Below, in pieces: positions 1-9,280 of a stretch of 64,000 nucleotides of DNA. Origin of the DNA: an uncultured Polaribacter sp. (GTDB lineage Bacteria > Bacteroidota > Bacteroidia > Flavobacteriales > Flavobacteriaceae). The translations under genes were made by a program, and so were the position numbers. Location of the stretch: positions 1,534,988 through 1,598,987 of the forward strand of contig NZ_CANMBY010000001.1 of assembly GCF_947496195.1 (NCBI RefSeq), given 5' to 3'. Below the pieces are notes generated by a model. It was not told where the DNA came from and ran no database searches. It was given only the letters and a program-made list of their open reading frames with translations. Position 1 is the first letter of the stretch. The number at the start of each line of letters is the position of its first letter.

Positions 1-2
1 TT

Positions 3-758
3 TATATATTACTTTTTATATCATCTATACTTTTTTCTCAATACACTTACCTTATATTAACTAGTATTTTTGGTTTTTTATGTATTTGGGAATTTTCTAA
101 AATCATAAATTTAAAAGGATTTGCATCTTATTTAATATTTGCTTTATTACTTTTTTTAATAATACAAAGACAAGAAAGTTATCCAGTAGTTTTAATATTA
201 GGCATAACTATATTATCAGGCATCTATTTTTTGTATCAACTTTTTGCAAAAAAAGTAACTACATTTAGAAATGATAGAGAAAAATTAGGCCTTACAATAA
301 GGTACGTTATTTTTTCAATGGCATTTCTAATATTACTACCTTTTTATGATAATGTTTTTCATCCTTATTTAATGATAAGCATATTATCTATTATTTGGGT
401 AAATGATTCTTTTGCATTTCTTGTTGGTAAAAATATTGGAAAGAATAAATTATTTGTTTCTGTATCTCCAAATAAAACTATAGAAGGTTTTTTAGGTGGA
501 TTAGTATTTGCATTATTAGCTTCATTATTTATAAGTAAATATAATACTAGCTTCTCTATGTTAAATTGGTTAGTTATTGGTTTTATAGTATCTGTCTTTG
601 GTACTTTAGGTGATTTAATAGAATCAAAATTTAAAAGACAAGCTAATATAAAAGACAGTGGAAATTTAATGCCAGGTCATGGAGGTATTTTAGATCGGTT
701 AGATAGCTTGTTGTTTGTAGCTCCATTCGTATATTTGTATATCAATTTTATTATATAA
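3..758 (+). CDS. cdsA: Phosphatidate cytidylyltransferase (CdsA), 5' end missing
   Basis: The enzyme makes CDP-diacylglycerol from phosphatidate and CTP, the branch point of phospholipid synthesis, in the inner membrane. The reading frame is open from base 3, so the N-terminus lies outside the window. A TTG at 231 is internal and not the start. The 251 visible residues are a run of hydrophobic segments ending in the CdsA signature: S-K-F-K-R, then K-D-S-G, then P-G-H-G-G-I-L-D-R-L-D. The psd gene follows 2 bases later, which fits a phospholipid operon. The identification is firm. Confidence 0.95.
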   Translation, partial: YILLFISSILFSQYTYLILTSIFGFLCIWEFSKIINLKGFASYLIFALLLFLIIQRQESYPVVLILGITILSGIYFLYQLFAKKVTTFRNDREKLGLTIRYVIFSMAFLILLPFYDNVFHPYLMISILSIIWVNDSFAFLVGKNIGKNKLFVSVSPNKTIEGFLGGLVFALLASLFISKYNTSFSMLNWLVIGFIVSVFGTLGDLIESKFKRQANIKDSGNLMPGHGGILDRLDSLLFVAPFVYLYINFII

Positions 759-760
759 GC

Positions 761-1417
761 ATGATTCGTTTTCATAAAGAAGGTTATAAAATTATAGTTG
801 TTACTTTTATTATTGCTATTTCTATAATCTTATTAGCAGATAAATTCGTAGATATTTTATGGCTTGCAAAATCTATTCAAGTATTAACTTTAGTTTTTGT
901 AATAATTGTTTTACAATTTTTTAGAAATCCAAAAAGACTTACTGCTATAAATGATAATACAATTATTGCTCCAGTTGATGGTAAAGTAGTTGTAATTGAA
1001 GAGGTAGAAGAGCCAGAATATTTTAAAGATAAAAGATTACAAGTCTCAATTTTTATGTCTCCCATTAACGTACATGTAACTAGATATGCTATTGGAGGAA
1101 AAGTAAATTATAGTAAGTATCATCCAGGTAAATACTTAGTTGCTTGGCACCCAAAAGCATCTACAGAAAACGAAAGAACTACTATTGTAGTAGAAAATGA
1201 TTCTGTTGGAGAAATATTGTACAGACAAATTGCAGGAGCTTTAGCAAAAAGAATTGTAAATTATGCTACTGTAGGTGAAACAGTTGTTCAAGGTGAAGAT
1301 GCTGGTTTTATTAAATTCGGTTCTAGGGTAGATGTTTTTTTACCTATTGGTACTAAAGTAAATGTAAATTTAGGAGATAAAGTTAAAGGTGGTGTCCAAG
1401 TTATCGCAGAAAAATAA
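761..1417 (+). CDS. psd: Phosphatidylserine decarboxylase family protein
   Basis: It converts phosphatidylserine to phosphatidylethanolamine using a pyruvoyl group formed by self-cleavage. The 218-residue length matches the short form of the family. Two hydrophobic segments near the N-terminus (about 10-55) anchor it in the membrane. The cleavage pair Gly187-Ser188 sits in the motif F-I-K-F-G-S-R, and Met-Ser-Pro-x-Asn-Val-His-V is seen near residue 100. The ATG is 2 bases after the cdsA stop. The 3' end overlaps the following acyl-CoA-binding protein gene, suggesting translational coupling. Confidence 0.95.
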   Translation: MIRFHKEGYKIIVVTFIIAISIILLADKFVDILWLAKSIQVLTLVFVIIVLQFFRNPKRLTAINDNTIIAPVDGKVVVIEEVEEPEYFKDKRLQVSIFMSPINVHVTRYAIGGKVNYSKYHPGKYLVAWHPKASTENERTTIVVENDSVGEILYRQIAGALAKRIVNYATVGETVVQGEDAGFIKFGSRVDVFLPIGTKVNVNLGDKVKGGVQVIAEK

Positions 1418-1685
1418 TAATGAAGATGCTAATTTAGATGATAATTTTCAAAAAGCTTTTGAAGAAATCTCTAAATTAAAAGAAGCTATTGCTCCAGATT
1501 TAATGCTAAAGTTCTACGCTTATTATAAACAAGCTACTTTTGGAAATAAGTTTACATTTAATAGTGGTTTAGATGTAAGAAGTGCCTTTAAATTTAATGC
1601 TTGGATGCAGTTAAATGGTATGAGTTCTACAGACGCAAAAAAAGAGTATATTAAATTGGCAAACAATATTTTAAATAAAAAATAA
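1389..1685 (+). CDS. Acyl-CoA-binding protein
   Basis: A small cytosolic protein (98 aa) of the ACBP family, which binds long-chain acyl-CoA esters. The family hallmarks are visible: Y-A-Y-Y-K-Q-A-T-F-G near residue 40 and K-F-N-A-W followed by L-N-G-M-S near 63-75. No in-frame ATG is available, so the start is GTG at 1389 or 1392, inside the end of psd (overlap about 26-29 bases). About 15 N-terminal residues precede the conserved core and may be unstructured. Its place after cdsA and psd suggests a role in acyl-chain supply for phospholipids, which is inference. Confidence 0.88.
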   Translation: MVSKLSQKNNNEDANLDDNFQKAFEEISKLKEAIAPDLMLKFYAYYKQATFGNKFTFNSGLDVRSAFKFNAWMQLNGMSSTDAKKEYIKLANNILNKK

Positions 1686-1689
1686 GATC

Positions 1690-2313
1690 ATGAAGAAAAT
1701 TAGTTTATTATTATTTTTAGTGGCAACAACATTTCAGTTTTCATCTTGTAAATCAGATGCGAATAAAGATAAAAATGGAACACAAATAGAAAAGGTTCCT
1801 GCAGCAGCTTTTGTTGTAGAAAATGCAAAAAACGATATTAACTTTACAGCTTATAAAACAACAGAAAAAGTTGCTGTTGGGGGTAAATTTACAAGAGTAG
1901 ATGTAATTTCTGGAGGAGAAGGGGCATCTGTTAAAGAAGCTATACATAATACAGAGTTTTCAATTCCTGTAACTACTTTAGCAACTAAAGATTCGAGTAG
2001 AGATTATAAAATTAGAAAGTTTTTCTTTGGTGTAATGGATAATACAGATTTATTAAAAGGTAAACTTTTAATCAATGATGAAACTACTGGTACAGCTAAA
2101 ATAACTATGAATGGTGAAACTAAAGATGTGCCATTTACTTATACAATTAAAGATAAAATATTTAATATGAAAGCAACTATAGATGTAAACGATTGGAATG
2201 CATCAGCTGCTTTAGCAAAATTAAATGAAGTATGTAAGTTATTACATACAGGTGCAGATGGTGTATCTAAAACTTGGAGTGAAGTAGCTTTAGATATTAC
2301 TTCTTCTTTTTAA
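1690..2313 (+). CDS. YceI-like lipoprotein
   Basis: A 207-residue exported protein with a lipoprotein signal peptide ending in F-S-S-C (Cys20), followed by a charged linker and a domain resembling the YceI beta-barrel family. That family binds isoprenoid or other amphipathic lipids in the periplasm. The segment from about 38 to 207, with alternating strands and a 'T-x-N-G-x-T-K-D-V-P-F' stretch, supports this. It starts 4 bases after the acyl-CoA-binding protein stop, so it is probably in the same transcript. The ligand is unknown. Confidence 0.72.
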   Translation: MKKISLLLFLVATTFQFSSCKSDANKDKNGTQIEKVPAAAFVVENAKNDINFTAYKTTEKVAVGGKFTRVDVISGGEGASVKEAIHNTEFSIPVTTLATKDSSRDYKIRKFFFGVMDNTDLLKGKLLINDETTGTAKITMNGETKDVPFTYTIKDKIFNMKATIDVNDWNASAALAKLNEVCKLLHTGADGVSKTWSEVALDITSSF

Positions 2314-2318
2314 GAATA

Positions 2319-3194
2319 TTACAAATTACTTAATGCTTTATTAAGTGTTTTAAATCGAAAAGGGTATCCATTCTTTTCGATTTTTTTTGATGATAATCTA
2401 GAGCCTTTAAGTAATATTTGAGACATATCTCCAAACATTAATTTTAAAGCAAAACTTGGCACATTTACACCAATAAAAGGTCTATTTATATTTTTTGCTA
2501 ATGCTTTAGAAAATGTTTTACTTGTGTGATGTTCAGGTGCTACAGCATTAAAAACACCTTCAATATTATTTTCTATGGTATAAATATACATTTCAGCTAA
2601 ATCATCAATATGTATCCAAGGTAAATATTGATTTCCTGAGCCTAAAGGAGAAATTATAGGAGTTTTCATTTTTTCTAAAGCTCCACCTGTTTTCGATAAA
2701 ACAATACCTGTTCTTAAAATAGTAACTGGAACTTTTAATGCTTTAAATTGGTGAGCAGCATCTTCCCATTTTTGGCAAACTTCACCTAAAAAATCATTCC
2801 CAGGTTTATCTGTTTCTTTAAATATTTTATCTGATGTTACTGCTCCATAATAACCACTTCCAGAAGCAGAAACAAATCTTTTTAAATTAAGGTTTAATTC
2901 CTTTACCTTTTTAAATAATAAGTTCGCAGTTTCAACTCTGCTATCAATAATTACTTTTTTTCTTTTATCTGACCAACGTTCATCAGCTATACCAGCTCCA
3001 GCCAAATGTATTATATAATCTATATTTTCAAATGCTTTATCATCTATAAAGTCATTTTTAATATCCCATTTAAATTCATTTTGTTCCTTAGGGTTTCTAC
3101 TAAGAATAACAACTTCATGGTTTTTTTCTAGCAGTAATTCTGTTAACCTTGACCCTACTAAACCTGTACCTCCTGTTATTAAAACTTTACTCAT
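2319..3194 (-). CDS. TIGR01777-type NAD(P)-dependent epimerase/dehydratase
   Basis: A 291-residue extended short-chain dehydrogenase relative (SDR39U1/TIGR01777 type). The Rossmann nucleotide-binding motif G-G-T-G-L-V-G is at residues 7-13. The sequence H-L-A-G-A-G-I-A follows near 64, and S-A-S-G-S-G-Y-Y near 109 carries the catalytic-type Tyr. The substrate of this family is not established. The gene is convergent with the YceI gene, with only 5 bases between stops. It lies downstream of the protease gene but is separated from it by a terminator hairpin. Confidence 0.88.
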   Translation of the reverse strand: MSKVLITGGTGLVGSRLTELLLEKNHEVVILSRNPKEQNEFKWDIKNDFIDDKAFENIDYIIHLAGAGIADERWSDKRKKVIIDSRVETANLLFKKVKELNLNLKRFVSASGSGYYGAVTSDKIFKETDKPGNDFLGEVCQKWEDAAHQFKALKVPVTILRTGIVLSKTGGALEKMKTPIISPLGSGNQYLPWIHIDDLAEMYIYTIENNIEGVFNAVAPEHHTSKTFSKALAKNINRPFIGVNVPSFALKLMFGDMSQILLKGSRLSSKKIEKNGYPFRFKTLNKALSNL

Positions 3195-3225
3195 ACCCTT
3201 AAAATGATTTATATGTAAAGATAAA

Positions 3226-3255
3226 AAAACCGCAATCCAATAGAATTGCGGTTTT
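3226..3255 (-). terminator. Rho-independent terminator after the metalloprotease gene
   Basis: An 11-base perfect inverted repeat (3226-3236 and 3245-3255, core ACCGCAAT/ATTGCGGT) has an 8-base loop. On the minus strand it is followed by a T-run. It lies just downstream of the stop at 3277. Confidence 0.88.
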
Positions 3256-3276
3256 AACTAAATATTTCTTAAAAGA

Positions 3277-5904
3277 TTATTTAATTTCTTTCATTGCGTT
3301 AGTAATTAACGTTTTTAAGTGATTTTTATGAGCTTTAGTAGCTAAATCACCTGTACCATTACTAGTCCAAGTTTTGATGTTTTTCAAGTTATAAATCGCC
3401 ATAGATTTTGCAGCAACAGAAAAACGACCACTTGTTCTACCTGTAACCATACTAATTAATCTTTGAGTATAAACAGCTTGTAAATTTTGTCTAAAAGAAT
3501 TAATACTTCCATATACATCTGGTTTAAACATCATATTGTTTAAATCTGTCATAAATGTAGATAGCTTATATTGGTTTCCATACAACTCAGAATTAGAAAT
3601 TCTTTGTAAAGTGTTTGGATGCATAATGTGTGCTAATATGCTTGTTTGATAACCTAGCACTTGTTCATGTATTTTAGGATCTTCTGGTCCACCAAAGAAA
3701 TTATACCCTCTTCTTTGTCTTGCTAAATAATTGTAAACTTCATTTGGTGTGTCAAAAGCATTTGGAGCAAAAATATATTTCTTTAAAGCAGCCATTGCTC
3801 TTTTTTGATCTTCTAAACTTACAGGAGTATAAGGTTGAGTTCCTCCTTCTTGTCCATAAGTAGATCTATCTACATAAACACCACCAATAAATCTAGAAAC
3901 AACACCTCCTGCAATTCTTGTTTGATTGTGTAAGGTATAATATGCTCTTCTTAAATCTTCATAAGTTTCACCTTTCTTTAAGAATTGAGTTTTTAGATTT
4001 TTCATCATATCATTTACTAATTCAAATCTGTTGATAGAATACGTAATTTGATCATTAGATAAATCTCCAATCATTACTCTAGGGTCAATTGCTTTTCCTG
4101 GAGAACGCATATCATCTGCATCATTACCAAAAATTAATTCTGGCTCAGTACTTCTGTTTAATAAAGCATTTCTTTCTGCTTCACTTTTAAACGGAGTATA
4201 ACCAAACTGAATAGCCCAAATATCATAAGGACCAACTGCCATATCATAATACTGACCTTGCTTAGATCTATCATTTGTAATGTTAATTCCAGCATAATCC
4301 ATTACAGAACCTGTTAAAGCTTTTCCTTTAATAAAGTCTTTATCTGCTAATTGAGCAGGAGAAAATAACTGAGAAGCTTTCATATTATGGTTTAATCCTA
4401 ATGTATGTCCAACTTCATGCATAATTAAAGATTTCATACCTTCTTTTTTAATAGCTTCCATATCTAAAGCAGAAGCACCTGTTGCTTGTAAAACAGCAGT
4501 TCCTAACTGTAAGTTTTCATGCATTACATGACCAGCAGAACAGAAAAGTAAGTTGTTTTTAGCTAAAAACTTCTTAGCTTCTAATTCTTCAGTTGTCTCC
4601 AACATCATGTTTTTAGAAGCATTATTATATAATTTATCTGCAAATACTCTGTTTGTAAAATGCACATATTCTAACATAATATCTGCACCTAAAATTTGAC
4701 CAGTTCTTGGGTTTACAAAGCTTGGGCCATATCCACCAAAAGGAGGATTTGGAGAAGATGTCCAACGTAAAACATTATATCTTACATCTCCAGCATCCCA
4801 ATCTGCATCATCTGGTTGTATTTTTACAACCATTGCATTATTAAAACCTGCTTTTTCAAAAGCTTCATTCCATGCTAAAACTCCTTCTTTAATAGTTTCT
4901 CTCCATTCAATTGGAGTAGAATTTTCTATCCACCAAGTGATTGGTTCTACAGGTTCAGAAATAGCTGCTTCAGGATTTTTCTTAACTAACTTCCATCTGT
5001 GAATCATATCTCTATAATTAACAGTTTCTGTTGTAGTCATATCATTAGTTTCAGTTAAAAAATAACCTACTCTTGGATCATCCATTCTAACTTCGTAGTC
5101 GTCAGTTGGCATATTCATAAAAGTATGGAATACTTTTATAGAAACATTTCTACCATCTGTAACAGCATTAGAACCTCCATTAATTACAGAAGGATTACTA
5201 TATACATATTCAGTTTTTACATTTGTATTTTCTGGATAGTTTTTAATGGCATTAATTTTAGATTTATTTTTATCAAATCTACCTAAGCTAAATGCAAAAG
5301 GAGATTGCCCAGGAAATCTAGGTTGTTTTATTCTTGTAAAAGTTTCTGATAAGAATAATCCATTAGCATCAATTAAGTGCTCACCTTTCTTTTTGTTAGA
5401 AGCTAAAATTTTACCACTTGCAATTACTGCTTCACTAATATTAGCATCAGCAGATTTTGAAATTGCATTGTTTTTGTCAAAATAAAAAGCTGTATTTGGA
5501 GCAACGAATTCTATTTTATTAAAATAATTTCTAATGTGAAATACACTAGAACCTCTATAAGAACCTCTATAAGCACCTGCTTCTGTTACACCATCTGCAA
5601 TTTGTGAAAAATAAATAAAGTCTTTATTTAATTGGTCATCTTTTACTAAAAGCTTTACAGAACCAGTAATTGTATCTTGATAGATTGTAAATAATCCTTC
5701 AATTTTTTTGCTGCTTTTTGTTAAGCTAGCAATAGTTTTTCCTTTTGGTTTTGGTTTTGGTTTCGGAGCTACTACTTCTTTTTTGTCTCCTTTTTTCTTT
5801 TTCTTACTCTTTTTTTGTGCGTTTACATCTTGAACGCCAACAATAGCTATAATCAATAGAAATATCCATAAGATGTTAAGCTTTTTTAACGGTTGAGTTT
5901 TCAT
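3277..5904 (-). CDS. Secreted zinc-dependent metalloprotease (DUF5117/DUF5118 type)
   Basis: A large exported protein (875 aa) with an N-terminal signal peptide (about 1-30), then a strongly basic Lys/Pro-rich stretch (about 31-55). The metzincin zinc motif H-E-x-x-H-x-x-G-x-x-H is complete: His496, Glu497, His500, Gly503 and His506. A Met-turn-like S-V-M-D-Y follows about 40 residues later. Length and layout match Bacteroidota proteins annotated with DUF5118, DUF5117 and a C-terminal DUF4953. The natural substrate is unknown. It is probably periplasmic or outer-membrane associated. No T9SS sorting domain is seen at the C-terminus. Confidence 0.9.
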   Translation of the reverse strand: MKTQPLKKLNILWIFLLIIAIVGVQDVNAQKKSKKKKKGDKKEVVAPKPKPKPKGKTIASLTKSSKKIEGLFTIYQDTITGSVKLLVKDDQLNKDFIYFSQIADGVTEAGAYRGSYRGSSVFHIRNYFNKIEFVAPNTAFYFDKNNAISKSADANISEAVIASGKILASNKKKGEHLIDANGLFLSETFTRIKQPRFPGQSPFAFSLGRFDKNKSKINAIKNYPENTNVKTEYVYSNPSVINGGSNAVTDGRNVSIKVFHTFMNMPTDDYEVRMDDPRVGYFLTETNDMTTTETVNYRDMIHRWKLVKKNPEAAISEPVEPITWWIENSTPIEWRETIKEGVLAWNEAFEKAGFNNAMVVKIQPDDADWDAGDVRYNVLRWTSSPNPPFGGYGPSFVNPRTGQILGADIMLEYVHFTNRVFADKLYNNASKNMMLETTEELEAKKFLAKNNLLFCSAGHVMHENLQLGTAVLQATGASALDMEAIKKEGMKSLIMHEVGHTLGLNHNMKASQLFSPAQLADKDFIKGKALTGSVMDYAGINITNDRSKQGQYYDMAVGPYDIWAIQFGYTPFKSEAERNALLNRSTEPELIFGNDADDMRSPGKAIDPRVMIGDLSNDQITYSINRFELVNDMMKNLKTQFLKKGETYEDLRRAYYTLHNQTRIAGGVVSRFIGGVYVDRSTYGQEGGTQPYTPVSLEDQKRAMAALKKYIFAPNAFDTPNEVYNYLARQRRGYNFFGGPEDPKIHEQVLGYQTSILAHIMHPNTLQRISNSELYGNQYKLSTFMTDLNNMMFKPDVYGSINSFRQNLQAVYTQRLISMVTGRTSGRFSVAAKSMAIYNLKNIKTWTSNGTGDLATKAHKNHLKTLITNAMKEIK

Positions 5905-6038
5905 ATAAGTTTGTTGAATTTATTAAGCTAACAAGGTACTTTTTAGATAATTATCTAAATGTTAAGATTTTTATAAAATTCTAAGCTATTATTTAATTGC
6001 AATTTTATCTAACTTAATAAAGCCGTATTTTTATAGTG

Positions 6039-7163
6039 ATGAAAAACTACAAGAAAAGAAAAGGTTTTGTTTTTAAAACCTATGAAGCAAAAAATCAATC
6101 TCCTTTTGAGAAACTTTTTGAGATTTTTAAAGAACTCATAACATATACTTCAGGTGATTTTGATGAAGCTATAGACTGGTTACGCTCTTTAGATAAAGAG
6201 TATAATCTAACCACTGCTGAATATACAATTGATGATTTTATCGAAGATCTAAAAAAGAAAGGATATATCAAAGAAGAAATAGATGCAGATGGAGTAGGAG
6301 GCACAAAAATTACTCCAAAAACAGAACGTGCAATTCGTCAGCAGGCATTAAATCATATTTTTGGTAAGATAAAAAGAAGTGGTTCTGGTAATCATAAAAG
6401 TAAATCACCTGGAATAGGTGATGAGCATACAGGAGATTTTAGAGCCTATCAATTTGGTGATAATTTGGATAAAGTTTCTATGACTGAAAGCATTAGAAAT
6501 GCTCAAATTAATAATGGAATTGGTGATTTTACACTTTCTGAAAACGATTTGGTAGTAGAAGAGACAATGCATAAAAGCCAAATGAGTACTGTGTTAATGA
6601 TAGACATCAGTCATTCTATGATTTTATATGGAGAAGATAGAATTACTCCAGCTAAAAAAGTAGCCATGGCTTTAGCTGAATTGATTACAACCAGATATCC
6701 AAAAGATACATTAGATATTTTGGTATTTGGAAATGATGCTTGGACTATTAAAATTAAGGATTTACCCTACTTACAAGTAGGTCCATATCATACAAATACA
6801 GTTGCTGGTTTAAATTTAGCCATGGATTTATTGCGTAGAAAGAAAAATACCAATAAACAAATTTTTATGATAACAGATGGTAAGCCAAGTTGTTTGCGTT
6901 TACCTGATGGTCAGTATTATAAAAACAGTAATGGTTTAGATAAATACATAGTAAACAAATGTTATGCAATGGCGCAACAAGCTCGAAAATTACACATACC
7001 CATTACTACTTTTATGATTGCTCAAGATCCTTATTTAATGCAGTTTGTTAGAGCATTTACGCAAGCCAACCAAGGGAAAGCTTTTTATACAGGATTAAAA
7101 GGATTAGGAGAAATGATCTTTGAAGATTACGAAACCAATAGAAAAAAAAGAATAAAAGGATAA
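6039..7163 (+). CDS. VWA domain protein partnered with a MoxR-type ATPase
   Basis: A 374-residue cytosolic protein with a C-terminal von Willebrand factor A domain. The metal-binding MIDAS motif D-I-S-H-S begins at Asp189, and a later I-T-D-G (about residue 280) fits the third MIDAS loop. The N-terminal half is helical and charged with no recognised domain. I chose ATG 6039 over the GTG three bases upstream. The AAA+ gene follows 21 bases later. Paired VWA and MoxR/chelatase-I proteins usually act together as a metal-insertion or remodelling chaperone, but the client here is unknown. Confidence 0.85.
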   Translation: MKNYKKRKGFVFKTYEAKNQSPFEKLFEIFKELITYTSGDFDEAIDWLRSLDKEYNLTTAEYTIDDFIEDLKKKGYIKEEIDADGVGGTKITPKTERAIRQQALNHIFGKIKRSGSGNHKSKSPGIGDEHTGDFRAYQFGDNLDKVSMTESIRNAQINNGIGDFTLSENDLVVEETMHKSQMSTVLMIDISHSMILYGEDRITPAKKVAMALAELITTRYPKDTLDILVFGNDAWTIKIKDLPYLQVGPYHTNTVAGLNLAMDLLRRKKNTNKQIFMITDGKPSCLRLPDGQYYKNSNGLDKYIVNKCYAMAQQARKLHIPITTFMIAQDPYLMQFVRAFTQANQGKAFYTGLKGLGEMIFEDYETNRKKRIKG

Positions 7164-7184
7164 AAAACAGTCAAAAGCTGAACA

Positions 7185-8639
7185 ATGAATAATATAAAAA
7201 CATTAGGAGAATTAAAGAAGTCAGGATATAAATCTAAATCAATTAAAGACGAATTACGTGAAAACCTAATTAGTAAATTGATGAGTAAAGAAACTGTTTT
7301 TAAAGGTGTACATGGATATGAAAATACAGTTATTCCTGAATTAGAAAGAGCAATTTTAAGTAAACATAATATCAATTTATTAGGTTTAAGAGGGCAAGCA
7401 AAAACAAGACTAGCAAGATTAATGATAGGTTTGTTAGATGAATATATTCCTGTGGTTGAAGGATCAGAAATAAATGATGATCCACAAAATCCAATTTCAA
7501 GATATGCAATAGAACTCATCAAAGAAAAAGGAGATGAAACTCCAATTTATTGGTTGCATAGAGACGAACGTTTTGCTGAAAAATTAGCAACACCAGATGT
7601 AACTGTAGCAGATATTATTGGAGATGTAGATCCCATAAAAGCAGCTAACTTAAAATTGAGTTATGCAGATGATAGGGTTATTCATTATGGAATGATTCCA
7701 AGAGCCAACAGATGTATTTTTGTAATTAACGAATTACCAGATTTACAAGCTCGAATTCAAGTGGCTTTGTTTAATATCTTACAAGAAGGAGATATTCAAA
7801 TTCGAGGCTTTAAATTACGATTACCTTTAGATATGCAATTTGTGTTTACTGCAAATCCTGAAGATTATACAAATCGTGGAAGTATTGTAACACCTTTAAA
7901 AGATAGGATTGGTTCACAGATTTTAACGCATTATCCAGAGGATATAGAAACTGCAAAAATCATAACCCAACAAGAGGCAAAAAATATTCAGAAAGACTTT
8001 ATTAAAGTTCCAGAATTAGCAAAAGATTTATTAGAACAGGTAGTTTTTGAAGCCAGAGAAAGCGAGTATATAGATGCAAAAAGTGGGGTAAGTGCAAGAC
8101 TATCTATTTCTGCATTCGAGAATTTACTAAGCACAGCAGAAAGACGTGCTATTTTATCTGGTGATGATGAAACCATGATTCGTTTAAGTGATTTCGATGG
8201 TATAATTCCTGCAATTACTGGTAAAGTAGAGTTGGTGTATGAAGGTGAACAAGAAGGGGCACATGTTGTTGCAGATAATTTGATTAAAAAAGCGATTAAA
8301 TCTATTTTTCCAACCTATTTTCCAGAGATAAAGAAGTTAGAAAAACAAAGTGAAGAAACACCTTATGATGCCATTGTTTCTTGGTTTTTTAATGCTGATG
8401 AAGATTTTGAGCTCTTAGAAGATTTTAATAATCAGCAATATAAAAATGAACTAGATAAAATAGGTCCTTTAGATGATTTCTTACAAGAACATCAACCTAA
8501 TATGAATAAAGCTGATGCTTATTTTGTAAAAGAATTTTTACTTTGGGGATTAGTTGAATTTAAAAAACTAAGCAAATATAGATTTGCAGAAGGCACACAA
8601 TTTAAAGATCCTTATGGTAATTTTATAAACGGATTGTAA
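7185..8639 (+). CDS. MoxR / magnesium-chelatase I-like AAA+ ATPase
   Basis: A 484-residue AAA+ ATPase. The P-loop is G-L-R-G-Q-A-K-T (67-74), and the Walker B region I-F-V-I-N-E ends at about 183 with the acidic residue preceded by Asn. The following helix and insert (L-Q-A-R-I-Q-V-A-L, then I-R-G-F, then F-T-A-N-P-E-D) are typical of the magnesium chelatase I / MoxR clade. No chlorophyll or cobalamin genes are nearby, so metal chelation is unlikely to be its job. It forms a two-gene unit with the VWA protein. The transcript ends at the hairpin at 8642. Confidence 0.86.
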   Translation: MNNIKTLGELKKSGYKSKSIKDELRENLISKLMSKETVFKGVHGYENTVIPELERAILSKHNINLLGLRGQAKTRLARLMIGLLDEYIPVVEGSEINDDPQNPISRYAIELIKEKGDETPIYWLHRDERFAEKLATPDVTVADIIGDVDPIKAANLKLSYADDRVIHYGMIPRANRCIFVINELPDLQARIQVALFNILQEGDIQIRGFKLRLPLDMQFVFTANPEDYTNRGSIVTPLKDRIGSQILTHYPEDIETAKIITQQEAKNIQKDFIKVPELAKDLLEQVVFEARESEYIDAKSGVSARLSISAFENLLSTAERRAILSGDDETMIRLSDFDGIIPAITGKVELVYEGEQEGAHVVADNLIKKAIKSIFPTYFPEIKKLEKQSEETPYDAIVSWFFNADEDFELLEDFNNQQYKNELDKIGPLDDFLQEHQPNMNKADAYFVKEFLLWGLVEFKKLSKYRFAEGTQFKDPYGNFINGL

Positions 8640-8641
8640 TT

Positions 8642-8671
8642 AAAAAACCTCAGCTAATGCTGAGGTTTTTT
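8642..8671. terminator. Bidirectional terminator
   Basis: A 13-base perfect stem (8642-8654 / 8659-8671, core CCTCAGC) has a TAAT loop and A/T runs on both sides. It separates the convergent ATPase gene and the secreted protein gene at 8677. Confidence 0.92.
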
Positions 8672-8676
8672 TTTAT

Positions 8677-9261
8677 TTATTCTTTACTCTCAAAGACCCA
8701 CCAAGTTTCTCCATTATTTGGATTAAAGCTTATTTTTAAAGTACCAAGTTTAGAGTTAATTACATATTTCCCTTTTATATCTAAATATTTGTTATTTAAT
8801 GTTGCATTGTATTTTCCATCAACGTAACTAAATTCAATTCCATTGCTAAGTTTAAAATAAAGATTCTTTTTACTTTCTAAGGATTTAGAGTCTGTAATCT
8901 TTTTTAATCCTGTTAAAGAATTATGAGTATAGTTTAAGTTATTACTATCATTATCTTTAAAATGCTTTGTGAGTACTAATTCTAAAGAAGCACCTTTTTC
9001 TAAATGATATACATCTTTCTCAGATTTATAGGTAGGATATACATATAGACGAAAACCTTCACTTTCAATATCAAGCTTGTAAGGGTTTTCTGAGTTTTTC
9101 ATTTGAATATAGCCCTCTTTTGTTTTTACTTCAAATTTTGTTCCTGGAGGATACATAATGTATTTACTTTCTTTGTCATCAACTTTAAATTTTAAGTAAG
9201 TATTTTGAGCGTAATTAATTAATGATGCCATTAAAATAAGGCTTGTTACAAATGTTTTCAT
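8677..9261 (-). CDS. Small secreted protein of unknown function
   Basis: I do not recognise a family. The 194-residue product starts at ATG 9261 with a clear signal peptide (residues 1-19, ending N-Y-A-Q). An upstream extension to 9354 is open but would bury the signal peptide and overlap the receptor gene. The mature part is rich in Lys, Asn and Tyr and predicted to be beta-rich, with no cysteines. It begins 20 bases after the TonB-dependent receptor stop, so co-transcription and a shared envelope role are likely. Confidence 0.7.
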   Translation of the reverse strand: MKTFVTSLILMASLINYAQNTYLKFKVDDKESKYIMYPPGTKFEVKTKEGYIQMKNSENPYKLDIESEGFRLYVYPTYKSEKDVYHLEKGASLELVLTKHFKDNDSNNLNYTHNSLTGLKKITDSKSLESKKNLYFKLSNGIEFSYVDGKYNATLNNKYLDIKGKYVINSKLGTLKISFNPNNGETWWVFESKE

Positions 9262-9280
9262 GATTTTATTTTTTAAGTGA

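Noticed and set aside
7127..7522. 131-residue minus-strand frame over the VWA/ATPase junction
   Set aside because: It overlaps two well-supported genes and has Ser/Leu-rich composition typical of reverse reading.
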